From Apium graveolens (lineage: Eukaryota > Streptophyta > Magnoliopsida > Apiales > Apiaceae), in the NCBI RefSeq assembly GCF_009905375.1, contig NC_133653.1:70690920-70754919 (forward strand): a DNA stretch of 64,000 nucleotides, written 5' to 3'. Of the stretch, positions 1-10,698 are shown piece after piece (positions within the stretch are counted from its first letter, which is position 1; every line of letters begins with the position of its first letter). The notes under the pieces are model-generated. The model worked only from the letters and a program-made list of their open reading frames with translations, ran no database searches and was not told the DNA's origin. The position numbers and the translations under genes are program-made.

Positions 1-1054
1 ATTTGTAGCACGTAACTCCTGGCTTCGGCATCTTGCACTCATTTGCCAAATGTCCCTTCTGATTGCACCTATAACAGGTCATACTCAGCTTATTGCATAC
101 TCCGGGGTGCCTTCTTCCACAGTGCTTGCATTCTGGCCTCTGGAACCTGTTTTCTCCAACTTGCCCTTGGCTTGCCTGATTGTTCCCTTTTGATTCTTGC
201 CTTTTGCCCAAATTTCCTTTCCTTTGAAAATTTCCGCCCTTCTGGAAACCAATCCTCTTTACATTCCGATCTTGCGAATTTCCAGCTTCAGACTTTTCTC
301 CATAAAATGGAACCTTCCTCTTCTTGTTATCCCTCTCTTTCCTTGACTGCATCCCATTATTCTCAATCAGAGCAGCTTTCTGTACTACTCCCGCATAAGT
401 TTCAAGCTCAAACATAGCCACCCTATCTCTGATCCAAGGCTCCAATCCTTGCTGAAATTTCTTTGCTTTTTCTTCCTCAGTGCTAGTATACTTTGTCACA
501 AACCTTGACAACTCAGTGAACTTCTTCTCATATTCCAGTACAGTCATGTTCCCTTGCTTTAACTCAAGAAATTTTAGCTCCATCTGATTCTGCATGTACT
601 TAGGGTAATACTTGTCCAGAAATAACTTCTTAAATCTCTCCCAAGAAATCTGCTGAGTGACTTCCATAGCTTTTACTGATTCCCACCAATAAATGACTTC
701 TCCCTTCAAGAAGTAAGTGGCATACAGCGTCTTCTGATCGTCCCCTAACTGTACCAACTCAAAAGCCCTTTCCATCTCCTTGATCCATGTGTTTGCTATC
801 ACTGGATCAGTGGTATCATGAAATACAGGTGGATTCACATTCTGAAAAGCCTTGAAAGTGACAATTTGTCTTGGTGGTACTGGTGGTTCAGGTGGTTGGT
901 ATGGCTCACGGTTATCTTGGTTTTCAATTTGTTGTTGAAGAGTTAGTTGTTGTTGAGCTATAGCATTGGTTTGCTGTTGCAAGGTTTCCAGTAGTCGAAG
1001 AATATTTGGGTCTGTGGTGAAGGTGGTTGTTGGATTCTTCTTTTTGGGAGGCAT
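1..1054 (-). CDS. gag: G1 gag polyprotein, 351 codons visible, open at the left edge
   Basis: The frame opens at an ATG (1054-1052) and has no stop to base 2, so it is uninterrupted for 351 codons and continues outside the window. The product is a Ty3/gypsy capsid/nucleocapsid precursor. It starts MPPKKKNP, has a glutamine-rich N-terminus (about residues 25-50), then the retrotransposon gag core with a YWWES-type motif, a LELKQGN motif and a FQQGLEPWIRDRV motif, and near the end a complete CCHC zinc knuckle (CYRCNQKGHLANEC). A second knuckle may begin at the last residues. The intact frame suggests a fairly recent insertion. Gag builds the cytoplasmic particle and binds element RNA; that role is family knowledge. 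Confidence 0.85.
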   Translation of the reverse strand, partial: MPPKKKNPTTTFTTDPNILRLLETLQQQTNAIAQQQLTLQQQIENQDNREPYQPPEPPVPPRQIVTFKAFQNVNPPVFHDTTDPVIANTWIKEMERAFELVQLGDDQKTLYATYFLKGEVIYWWESVKAMEVTQQISWERFKKLFLDKYYPKYMQNQMELKFLELKQGNMTVLEYEKKFTELSRFVTKYTSTEEEKAKKFQQGLEPWIRDRVAMFELETYAGVVQKAALIENNGMQSRKERDNKKRKVPFYGEKSEAGNSQDRNVKRIGFQKGGNFQRKGNLGKRQESKGNNQASQGQVGENRFQRPECKHCGRRHPGVCNKLSMTCYRCNQKGHLANECKMPKPGVTCYK

Positions 1055-1355
1055 GATCCTGAAATAAGAGTTGTGTTATAACAAATATGAATGATAAAAT
1101 GATTCGAGGGTATCGCATGGCATTCTTGTTTACATATGGGGTCAAGTTTCCAGATATGATGACAAAACATAAAATAACAGTTGAGAGCAGATGGAACAAT
1201 AGCACATAATTATTGAAATTTTAAAGGTCACAGTACATAGGATTGGGACATAGTCTGATTCTAGAAATAACAGGCTTATTTAAAGGAAAGACGGAAACAA
1301 CTGGGGATTCCATAGAGTCTGATAGTACAACAACATGAAAGGTAAATGGAAAGAA
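1055..1355 (-). other. G1 leader between the leader coding segment and gag
   Basis: About 300 bp with no convincing coding potential. Short minus-strand frames that overlap the gag start in other phases are shadows of gag. Confidence 0.5.
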
Positions 1356-1709
1356 CTAAGGCTCCACTCCATCTGAACGGGGCTTGGTAGTCTTTTCCTC
1401 TCGAAGCGTCTTCACAACGCTCTGGAGCTCATCCGCCACCATCTGAATGACATACTGGCTGGTACGGTCCCGGTGTGCTGGCATCTCCTCAAGCTTAGTG
1501 TTGACGTACCGAACCAAGGTCTCAAGTCTCGCAATCATCTGCTCCTTGGGCTTCCCTTCGTAGTTTCAGCTGTCCGGATACACGTTCTTCAGTCGGTCTA
1601 TCAGTCGGTCGTACTTGCCCTGAAGCATGTCGAACTCGCGCCTCAACTCAGCATACACGGAGAAAGCAATAGTGTCGTCCGACCCAGAGGATGACGAGGA
1701 ATGCGCCCT
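1356..1709 (-). pseudogene. G1 leader coding segment upstream of gag (function unknown)
   Basis: On the minus strand, between the primer site and gag, one frame reads from about 1709 to 1356 with a single internal TGA (1566-1568). The conceptual product is about 117 residues: a serine-rich start (S-S-S-S-S-G-S-D-D), a charged, helix-rich middle, and after the stop a 60-codon part starting MIARLETLVRY and ending SDGVEP. The spacing of hydrophobic and charged residues suggests a coiled coil. I do not recognise the family. No ATG is visible at the upstream end; the sequence there (CTCTTATTGGTTGTCAG) looks like a 3' splice site, so it could be an exon of a spliced leader RNA. It could also be a chance frame, but base composition is clearly higher in GC than its flanks. 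Confidence 0.4.
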
Positions 1710-1832
1710 TTGCTGACAACCAATAAGAGGAGTATTAATAATAATTTACTTTACCTTCTCTCTCGCGTAATATCTATAACCTACACACAAATCCTATAAC
1801 CTATTTGGGCTGTCCAGGGACTCTAAACCGTA

Positions 1833-1844
1833 GCTCTGATACCA
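1833..1844 (-). other. G1 primer-binding site (tRNA-iMet)
   Basis: The minus strand reads TGGTATCAGAGC, the usual complement of the 3' end of plant initiator tRNA-Met. It lies five bases inside the LTR end, where minus-strand DNA synthesis is primed. Confidence 0.9.
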
Positions 1845-1849
1845 AAACC

Positions 1850-4800
1850 TGTCACACCCCCAACTTAAATAGCAAAATAAATATAGTTATTACATCATTT
1901 TAATGAGTACTACACAACCAAAATCCAAGATCTTACAGTTTAGGGTTTGGAACAGCCCAACACTACCAACTATTACATCTGATTACAAATGCCGAGTCCT
2001 CACACAACTATTATTACTTATTCTACCTGAGCTCGAACATAAGCATCAGCATCACAGGTCTTATGGGCAGTCTGCTTGAATCTAACCATAGCTGCTAGCT
2101 GTAATATCAGGGTAAAGCAAGAAGTGAGCCAAAAGCTCAACAAGTGCTAACAATACAACGCAAAGCATAAATCGAGATATACCTTTAGGAATGACAATGG
2201 AATGACATAATCAATGATAATCGAGAGATAAAACTTATGTGAGTTGGCATCATTATGCTTGCATCAAAACAATTTTAAAATCATTCTTAATCAAAATCAT
2301 TTTATGACGCTACGGATTACAGCCGGTGATCAGCCGCGAAGTAACCCCGAACCTCGCTGGGTTCTAAAACATTATTGGGAATCCCTAGGCAACTTTTAAG
2401 CCTAATATAAGTGTGGAAAGGACTCGCGTCTCAGTCCAGATCCACCATTCAAGAAAACATTTGTCCCCCTTTGGGACTGAAAAATCCACGTTTTAATCAT
2501 TTTAAAAACTGATGCCGATTTATGACAAAATCTCTTTCGACTGTAATTATTTTTATCAAGGGATTATAGATCAACTTGAAACACTGGAAATATGACACTA
2601 AATCTCAGGGCCATGATCTACTAGACTTTACTATATTAGGGTAATTGAGAGGTTTCCATAAACAAGAACTTAGACAAGGAAATTAAGCCAGGCTATTGGA
2701 TAAGATGAAAGAGTAATGCCAAACTAGGCTTAAAGCAACGGTTGTAGACAAGATATAGGTATTAGAACATCAAAAGATAGGCATCACTGGTTCCAATAGG
2801 ATAAAGGTGTTAAAATATAAAGAAAGCGATCATCAGCTCAGTATATAACAGGGTATCAAGCTTTAGGGTAAGGATAGGGTTATCAAACAATCATGAATGT
2901 ATTTAAGAAATGATTGGCTTTTAGGTATCAAGATAAAGTTTCTATCGAGGTTATTTCAAGAGTTGAATCAAAGCATCAGGGTGCAACATCAAGATTTCTC
3001 AGGGATCAATAGCATGATAAACAAAAGGATCAATAAGATATTATAACGCATCTCTAATTTATCATGGCATTAAACTATCATGAAAGACTTTTGAACTACT
3101 TGCAATATGTACTCGAGGGTTCATGGCATCTCTATGTAACTCAAAGATAAACAAAAGATACGCTTGATTTAAATATATCAAAATGACTCAGGATAATTGC
3201 ATCGATATATATATATGAACTGTTTACAGCAAATACGAAGGTCAAGTTGAATCACTTGCCTTGAGATAGACTGGTCTGGTCTGACTGGTAGGAGCAACAA
3301 CTGGAGCTTCACTCGACTTTTAAGGCAAGTTTTCCCTCGTCTCGAGATCCTACATAAATAATAATAATCCTCATTATAATATATTCTTTCCATCTTAACC
3401 TATTTACAACCCGAAATTAAACATGGATGGCACTTAGGCCTATACACACTTAATTCATATCCAATATTTATATTTTTAAATGTACACACGTAGCCACATA
3501 ATCACATATCGTATATTAATACCAAATAACATCACATACACCATAACGCCACACTAGGCTCGGATGATCTCGACTCACCACTTAAATTACTTGGTCGCTA
3601 ACTAAACGAAGTCTTCGAATTTGGGCTTCCTAACTCAATGTGCCTTTCCTAAATTATCCAAAACCTATTGACCCTCACTTGTGCCTTTTGCTCTACTGAC
3701 CTTATACTATCTTACAACTATGGTGGTCGACCTAATACTCACTTCTAAGTGTCCTAAAACTATGTGATAAGTGAAGGTGCTTACTGGTGCAAATTTCAGA
3801 ATGGTAACTAAGGTTTCTTGAGTGCATTAGACACTCTTAAACTACAAGTTTTTCTTCAAAATTTTTACACAAGACTCTCCTGACCTAAGGGCATCTCATA
3901 AGCTTGATGTGGCTCAAAGGCCTGGCTTGGGCCTTCTTGGGCCTAAGCTAAAAGTCCAAGGTTCCCCTGTTTTTCTGGGCAGAAAATGCCCTGACTTGAA
4001 TTAACTTGTGACACATGGTTCTAGCTCATATCCTATGAACTATGGTTGGAAAAACTTCTCTGACATACCCTCTAACTAAGGCCCAATTGGGCCTAATGAG
4101 GGCCTACCCATGACATGGCCAAATCTCCCTATTTCTAAGTTGCAACAAAACTGTCCCCTGCTGGACAGATTTTGTTATTCTACTTGTGCACCTAACCAAA
4201 TGACATGCAAACCTCCAACCAACTCCTAAAACCTATTATATACTCCCCATACTAACTTCTGGTAGCTTGGGCCTCAAAGTGCACATCAATGACATGGTCA
4301 AAACTCACTCTAAACCTCAGGGTACTAAACTGATTTTTCTGCAGAAACTATAACTCTCATTTTTCCAAGGCTTTGACTTGACAAACCTATCTAACAACAA
4401 CTCAAAACTTAAACAAAGACTTATACATGGTATTCTACTGAACTAACTCCCTTTTTCTCAAAATAACCTTGGTGAGATCATCCTTACCTAAGGTGCAACT
4501 ATGGCAAAACAAAAGAGACTACTCTTTACAAATCACAAACCTTTATGCTCTTGAAGCAACAAGATATATATATTTTTTTTATAATAGATAACCACGAATT
4601 ATTACCATGCAATAAGAAGTATAAATCAATATTAATACATTATTCCTACTGAAATTAAGGCTCACTAACAACATGAATCTAAATGATCAAAACTTCCAAA
4701 AAAAATCAAAAGTGATTTACATGCATGCATGCTTTCGGATCTTTCAAGCCAAAGCAACATGATTTCCAAATAAATTTTTATCATAATTCAACATGCAAGC

Positions 4801-5907
4801 CTAACATGGATTACAACTAAATGATCAACTAGCATGCAAAAGGGTTTTATCAAGCTTTTACTATAAAATTCACGTTGTCATCACAAAATACACAAAAATG
4901 TAACAAGGCAACAAAGCACCATCCATTCGGCTCCTATCAAGTCATGGCCGAATGGATTAGGGTAAGAACAACATTTCATAAGTGTAACACTCTTATGTCT
5001 AGCCATTCTTGACCCTATGATACTATATCTCATGGTGAAAGCCTTAGATTCACAAGAATCAAGGAGGTTCACTTTGAGTTTAACAAAAATATCACCATGC
5101 AAGGTCAAAACATAGGTTTTTCACTCTAAACTTTTGAAATATATATAAGAATAACATATAGGGAGTAAAATTACTTGGATATAAGATGATTGTTTGAGTG
5201 AGAGTTGAAGAAAGAAGGGGATGGGGCTCGGTTTTGGTGGTTGCCGAGAGGGGAGGGGAAAAACCGAGAGGTGAGGGAGGAGGGAGGGAGAAGAGAGTGA
5301 AGTGGTGGGGTGAAGTGAGGTGATGATCACTTCTTGGACTTGTTTTTATGCATTGATTTGACTATAATGTGAGTGAGTTTGAGATTTTACAAGAGTAACC
5401 CTCCAATATAGTTAGGTAGATTTGCATGCAAGGGTAAAGGGGTAAATTGGTTAGCAAAATGTGAGTTAGTGGGGTTGAGAATGTCTTCTTTGCCCTTTGA
5501 TTAAATAGAAGAGAGTTTGCATGCAAGGTTATTCATGTAATTTGATAAATATGACAACTAAAATTTATAATGATTTATTTTTATAAAATAAAATACAAGT
5601 TCAAAAATTATAAAATTTATACCATAAATTAACTTGTATTTTTAGAGACTTTATAAAATCATTTTCAAAATTTGTGAACAAAATGCCTTTTAAAAGAAGA
5701 TTTTTCCAAAGCTTAGAATATTCCTTATAAATCAAAAACAAAGAAATTAAATAAACTCTTGCTTTGAAAAATCATATACTACCCAAAGCAAATTTATAAT
5801 GCAGAAATTTTCACTCACACAAACGTACAATCATTGAATATATTTTCATTTGACTTAATATTATACCAAATTCACAAATAATATTACATAAAATGCCGGT
5901 CGTAACA
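1850..5907 (-). repeat. G1 5' LTR, 4,058 bp
   Basis: On the minus strand it starts TGTTACGACC (5907) and ends GTGTGACA (1850), with canonical TG/CA ends, followed by the spacer and primer site. It contains no credible gene; the short ORFs inside it are unsupported. A strongly purine-rich tract on the plus strand (about 5205-5320), pyrimidine-rich in element orientation with CTCGGTTTT and AAAACCGAG as inverted repeats, may mark the start of the transcribed R/U5 part. That reading is inference. Confidence 0.85.
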
Positions 5908-7984
5908 TCCACTGTACCTTCCATCACATGCTCCCTTATGAAGTGGTACCTAATGTTGATGTGCTTTGTCATTTAGTGCTGAACTGGATTACCTGTCATA
6001 GAAATAGCACTTTGATTATCATAATAAATAGGGATTTTAGAAAATTCTAACCCATAATCCAGTAACTGATTCATCATCCAAAGAATCTGTGCACAACAGC
6101 TTCCTGCAGCAATGTACTCTGCCTCTGCAGTTGATGTGGAAATTGACTTTTGTTTCTTGCTAAACCAAGAAACTAATCTGCCTCCAAGTAATTGACAGTT
6201 TCCACTTGTACTTTTCCTGTCAATTTTGCACCCTGCAAAATCTGCATCTGAGTAACCTATTAGCTTAAAGTCTAATTCCCTAGGATACCACAATCCTAGA
6301 TCAGCTGTACCCTTAAGGTACTTGAAAATTCTTTTCACAACTGTTAAGCGAGGTTCTCTTGGATCTGCTTGAAATCTTGCACAAAGACAGGTAGCATACA
6401 TGATATCAGGTCTACTTGCAGTCAGATAGAGTAGTGAGCCAATCATACCTCTGTAATCAGTAATATCTACTGATGTACCAGTATCCTTATCCAATTTTGT
6501 TGCAGTGGCCATAGGAGTGAATGCACTTGAACAGTCTTGCATTCCAAATTTCTTCAACAAATTTCTGGTGTACTTATATTGACAAATAAAAGTTCCTTCT
6601 TCATTCTTCTTGACTTGAAGGCCCAGAAAATAGCTAAGTTCTCCTATCATACTCATTTGATATCTTGATTGCATTAGCTTTGCAAACCTTTTACAAAGTC
6701 TGTCATTGGTAGAACCAAAAATGATATCATCAACATATATCTGCACCAAAAGTAAGTCCTTTCCATGGTTGAGATAGAATAAAGTTTTATCAAATAGTGC
6801 CACTATTAAATCCACTTTCTAGAAGAAACTTAGCTAATATCTCATACCATGCTTTTGGAGCTTGCTTAAGGCCATAAAATGCTTTATCAAGTCTGTAGAC
6901 ATGATTAGGAAATTTTGAATTTACAAAACCTGGAGGTTATTCAACATATACTTCTTCTTCCAATTCTCCATTAAGAAAAGCACTTTTTACATCCATTTGA
7001 AAGACTGTACACTTTTGGTGAGCAGCATAAGACAGAAATATCCTTATGGCTTCCAATCTAGCAACTGGTGCAAATGTTTCATCATAATCAATTCCCTCCT
7101 TTTGAGAATATCCTTTTGCAACCAGTCTTGCTTTATTCCTTGTAATTATGCCATCACTATCAGTTTTGTTTCTGAACACCCATTTTGTACCAACAACTGA
7201 TCTATTCTTTGGTCTTGGTACTAGGGTCCAGACTTTATTTCTTTCAAATTCATTTAACTCTTCCTGCATTGCTTGCACCCAATCAACAATTAGAAGAGCT
7301 TTTTCCACTTTCTTTGGTTCAGCCTGAGAAAGAAAAGAATGATTGAGACATTCATTTGATGTAGCTGTTCTAGTTCTAATACCTGCTTCAGGATCTCCAA
7401 TAATTAAGTTAGGTGTATGTGCTTTAGTCCACATCCTTGCAGATGGAAGGTTATCTCTAGAACTGGATGCTCCCCCAAGATCCATGTTGTCTCCATCAAC
7501 ATTTTTTGATGCACCCCCTGAAATTATGCTCTCTGATTTGAATCCTTCAGAATTTGAGTTTCCGGAATTATCAGAACTTGGCCCATCAGAACTTGATGAA
7601 TCAGAACTTGAAGAGCCTGTTCTAGGTTCTGATACTTCTTGAGATGTGGTTGGATCTTCAATATGCTCCCCCTGCACAGGTGCATTTTCCTTTGGCATAG
7701 TCACCACAGTTTCAATAACATCAGAGTTTAACCCATCAGAGTTTGCAGTATCAGGATTTAGACTATCAGAATTTACAGAATCAGAATTTAAACTTCATTC
7801 TCAAATCTCAGCTGATCATGATCATTGAAATCTTCAAGTCCAGTAATCTTATTATCATCAAAAGAGACATTGATAGATTCCATGACTACCCTTGTTCTTA
7901 AATTGTAGACTTTGAAGGCTTTTGTGGAAAGTGGATATCCAACAAAAATTCCTTCATTAGCTTTTAGATCAAATTTGGATAGCT
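5908..7984 (-). pseudogene. pol: C1 pol, C-terminal half: linker, reverse transcriptase, RNase H
   Basis: Starting at 7984 the frame carries the end of integrase, then an acidic linker rich in N-S-D and S-S-D repeats, then a Ty1/copia reverse transcriptase (7707-6937 and 6815-5973). Visible motifs are the N-terminal RVT_2 block with [10 protein letters not shown] and [18 protein letters not shown], the catalytic QIYVDDIIFGS, SYFLGLQVK, and the RNase H region with RPDIMYAT, DADFAGCKIDRKSTSG and STAEAEYIAAGSCCAQ. Breaks: a CAA-to-TAA type stop right after EEEVYVE (6937), a frame change between about 6815 and 6930, and loss of the last ~70 residues where the G1 LTR begins. Reverse transcription would occur in cytoplasmic particles; this copy cannot encode an active enzyme. 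Confidence 0.85.
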
Positions 7985-7989
7985 GTTTA
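7985..7989. repeat. Target-site duplication of A1, left copy (GTTTA)
   Basis: GTTTA directly before the A1 LTR pairs with GTTCA (19142-19146) after the other LTR, with one C/T difference. The uninterrupted homologous site in C2 (about 31084) reads ATTCA at the same codon, so these five bases were duplicated on insertion. Confidence 0.8.
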
Positions 7990-8231
7990 TGATAAGTGGC
8001 ATTTTATACCACTTAGAACGTCTTAAAATGGCTTAAATTGGTGTCTTGAAATCAAGTATTTTGTGTATTTGATGCGTTTTTCTAGTGTTTATGCATTTCA
8101 GGGTATTAGTTGCATTTCGGGGGAGGAATCATCAAGAATAAGCCTTGGCATGTGTTCACCATTGCGAGAGGAAAGGAATGGGCAGATTACGGTGAAGAAA
8201 TGGAGCAAACCTGGATTTTTTCCAGTAGAGG

Positions 8232-8270
8232 CCTGCGCGCCTGCGCAGCTATGCTGAGCGGCCGCGCAGG
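8232..8270 (+). repeat. GC-rich twin-hairpin cassette, copy 1 (5' LTR)
   Basis: Two adjacent inverted repeats: CTGCGCGCCTGCGCAG, then a CTATG spacer, then CTGAGCGGCCGCGCAG with the 8-bp palindrome GCGGCCGC at its core. The surrounding LTR is AT-rich. Further copies lie at 15072-15110, 17921-17957 and 17962-17999. Confidence 0.85.
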
Positions 8271-8350
8271 GTCGGGGAAAAAGATAAATTATTTTAGACT
8301 TCTACTTCTATTTGGCTTCCAACTTCTATGTAATCTGAGTTTTATGGGAC

Positions 8351-8360
8351 TATTATATAG
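8351..8360 (+). promoter_or_regulatory. Probable TATA box of the A1 5' LTR
   Basis: TATTATATAG lies mid-LTR and is conserved at 18080-18089. Transcription would begin roughly 30 bp downstream, near 8385-8390; that position is inferred. Confidence 0.45.
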
Positions 8361-9410
8361 GTAGATTTGAGACGTTTTCACAGAGAGTATTAAGGGGATT
8401 ATGTTTTAGATTGTGTTTTACGCAAGAAGCGAAGGAAAAAGACCGATTTAGCACACCGCAACGAAGAGGAAGCATATTTTCTTGTGATTCTTGTTTCGTT
8501 GTAACGTTGGATGCTAGTTTTCTTGCTTTGACTTATTTACTCTTGTGACGTACTCTGTTTTAATATAATTAGTTTAGTTATTATTTTCTCGTGTTTGTTT
8601 ATCATGATTTCATATGAACCCATGATGGCGATAAGTTCTATTATGGGCTAATCGTGATCATGGAGTTGCAACGGATTTATTATGGAATTCTTTAGTTAAT
8701 TGTTTAATACTTTAGTGTGTGATGATTGCTTGATATCTAGTATTGGTTGTGCATATTCGTCTTATGTGCGTCGCGAACATATAAGATAGGGTGTTAATCT
8801 CTTGTGAAGCGACGGTGGATCTTGAGATTTAGAACTTGCCATGCTAGCATAGGTTCATGTACGTTGTGCATGATTAGTGGGTAACTCTAACAGTTTTATT
8901 TGCCCTATGTAATCAAAAAGGAATAACTTGTGCTTAAATCGTTGTGTTGTCAATTTCTGTAGACATATAGGAACTCAACATAATTGATGACTATTCAACT
9001 TCTATCTTAATTGTGGATGCTTGGTGGAATGGTATTAGTACAATGAAAGTTGGCTTTTATCAGTTTTGTGTTATTCGATTAATATCATCACTGTCACATG
9101 CTAAAGGTAATAACAATGGCTATAGAAGGAAGTAATAATGAAGTTGTGATCTCATGAGTGTTTTATTATTGATAAATTGAAGTGTGAGTTAAGTGGTTAA
9201 TTAAGTAGTTAATTATAGTTAATATTTAATCAACAATTTTAAGTGTTATTATCTTAACATTGAGAAGTAATCATACATTGGTGAGTGAGTTTAATTAGAC
9301 AATAATTTAGTCTGAGTCTCTGAGGGAACGAACTAGAAAATATTCTATATTACTTGCGAACGCGTATACTTGCGTGAATATTAGCGCGTGTTTTCGCCCT
9401 AACAAGTTTT

Positions 9411-9422
9411 TGGCGCCGCCGT
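9411..9422 (+). other. A1 primer-binding site (tRNA-Asp type)
   Basis: TGGCGCCGCCGT follows the LTR end after six bases. TGGCGCCG complements the 3' end of plant tRNA-Asp, the primer commonly used by Athila and Tat elements; later bases diverge from the standard site. Confidence 0.75.
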
Positions 9423-9546
9423 CGGAGACTCGGCGTATTTGTTTAGTTTATGTACTTACCATCATTGGTCATTAGGACTCAGTGATTAGGACGTAGTAGT
9501 TACTTATTTTTTTCTGGTTGTGTTTCAGGTACTTTAGCAAGCGTTT

Positions 9547-10698
9547 ATGCAAACTCGTTCTCGTGCTCGCAAGAGGACTTTAGATACAGCTGAGGAGACA
9601 GACGAAGTTCTTGATATTCCGGAGAAGTTAGATTTTGAGGATTCGGATTCAGGAACTGAGCAGAAAGAACCAGTAAACATGGGAGATCGTATTATTCAAG
9701 CTGATCCAGCTCTTATGGATTTTTCTCGGCCTAAAATTGATGACATTCAGTCAAGCATCCTTCATCCGGCTATTCAAGCTAACACCTTTGAAATCAAGCC
9801 GGGCACTATTCAGATGGTGCATAATTCTGTTTCTTTTGGAGGAGCGGCAACTGAAGACCCCAACATGCACATAAGGAATTTTGTCGAGATCTGCAGCACT
9901 TTTAAGTATAATGGCGTGACTGATGAGGCTATCAAGTTGAGGCTTTTCCCATTCTCACTAAGGGATAAGGCTAAAGACTGGTTACATTCTGAACCAGCTG
10001 GGTCCATCACTACGTGGCAAGATCTTGCGCAAAAGTTTCTGGTGAAGTTTTATCCGATGGCAAAGACTGCTGCTATGAGGAGTGCTCTTACTCAGTTTGC
10101 GCAGCAACCTACAGAATCTATGTGCGAGGCTTGGGAACGCTACAAGGAAATGTTGAGAAAATGTCCACATCATGGAATGCCGGATTGGATGGTGATCACT
10201 GGTTTCTATAATGGTTTGGGGGCCCAATCTCGGCCCATGCTCGATGCAGCAGCTGGAGGCGCCTTATGGGCTAAAAGCTATACTGAGGCGTATAATCTTA
10301 TAGAGACGATGGCTGCAAATGAGCATCAAAACCCAACTCAGAGGATGACGTCAGGCAAGGTAGCAGGTATTCTGGAAGTTGATGTAGCCACCGCTATTGC
10401 AGCCCAGCTCCAAGCGCTATCAATGAAGGTTGATTCTTTGGCTACGTATGGAGTTAATCAAATAGCTATGGTTTGTGAGCTTTGTGCAGGTTCTCATGCT
10501 ACGGATCAGTGTTCTCTTGTAAACGAATCTGTTCAGTATGTGAATAATTATCAGCGACAACAGCAGCCTGTGCCAGCGACCTATCATCCTAACAACAGAA
10601 ATCATCCAAATTTCAGCTGGGGGAATAATCAGAATGCTATTCAGCCACCATATCAGCAAGGAGTGAGTAAACAGTTTAACCCACCTGGATTCCAGTAA
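9547..10698 (+). CDS. gag: A1 gag (truncated by a stop from the gag-pol frame)
   Basis: The 383-codon frame begins MQTRSRARKR and carries an acidic N-terminal region (about residues 15-45) and the Athila retrotransposon gag core, with FKYNGVTDEAIKLRLFPFSL and the WLHSEPAGSITTW motif (residues ~120-160), followed by the YNGLGAQSRPMLDAAAGGAL block. A single knuckle-like cluster (CELCAGSHATDQC, around residues 310-322) resembles a zinc-binding motif. It ends at TAA (10696-10698), but the same frame reads on to 12429 with recognisable protein, so this stop is a CAA-to-TAA type nonsense change and the original product was a gag-pol polyprotein. It would form the virus-like particle and bind RNA. 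Confidence 0.85.
   Translation: MQTRSRARKRTLDTAEETDEVLDIPEKLDFEDSDSGTEQKEPVNMGDRIIQADPALMDFSRPKIDDIQSSILHPAIQANTFEIKPGTIQMVHNSVSFGGAATEDPNMHIRNFVEICSTFKYNGVTDEAIKLRLFPFSLRDKAKDWLHSEPAGSITTWQDLAQKFLVKFYPMAKTAAMRSALTQFAQQPTESMCEAWERYKEMLRKCPHHGMPDWMVITGFYNGLGAQSRPMLDAAAGGALWAKSYTEAYNLIETMAANEHQNPTQRMTSGKVAGILEVDVATAIAAQLQALSMKVDSLATYGVNQIAMVCELCAGSHATDQCSLVNESVQYVNNYQRQQQPVPATYHPNNRNHPNFSWGNNQNAIQPPYQQGVSKQFNPPGFQ

Larger units (their letters stand above)
1..5907 (-). mobile_element. G1: Ty3/gypsy element, 5' part only (chromovirus/Tekay-like), inserted in C1
   Basis: Read on the minus strand, the order is a 4-kb LTR (5907 to 1850), a tRNA-iMet primer site, a leader of about 780 bp with its own coding segment, and an open gag that leaves the window. 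Pol and the 3' LTR must lie to the left. The right edge sits inside copia element C1: the copia reading frame stops at 5908, while the homologous stretch of C2 near 28990-29000 is continuous. The long LTR, iMet primer and gag type fit Tekay-like chromoviruses; lineage is inferred because no pol is visible. The target duplication cannot be tested with only one end in view; the five bases outside the right edge are TCCAC (5908-5912). Confidence 0.85.
7990..9404 (+). repeat. A1 5' LTR, 1,415 bp
   Basis: It starts TGATAAGTGG and ends CGCCCTAACA, matching 17678-19141. It holds one GC-rich twin-hairpin cassette (8232-8270) and a TATA box (about 8351-8360). No coding region inside it is credible. 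Confidence 0.92.

Noticed and set aside
43..417. 124-codon plus-strand ORF
   Set aside because: It is antisense to the intact G1 gag frame and is a shadow of it.
8063..8364. Small ORFs in the A1 LTR (also 17751-17945)
   Set aside because: Repeated only because of the LTR pair; frames differ between copies after the GC cassette and have no known domain.
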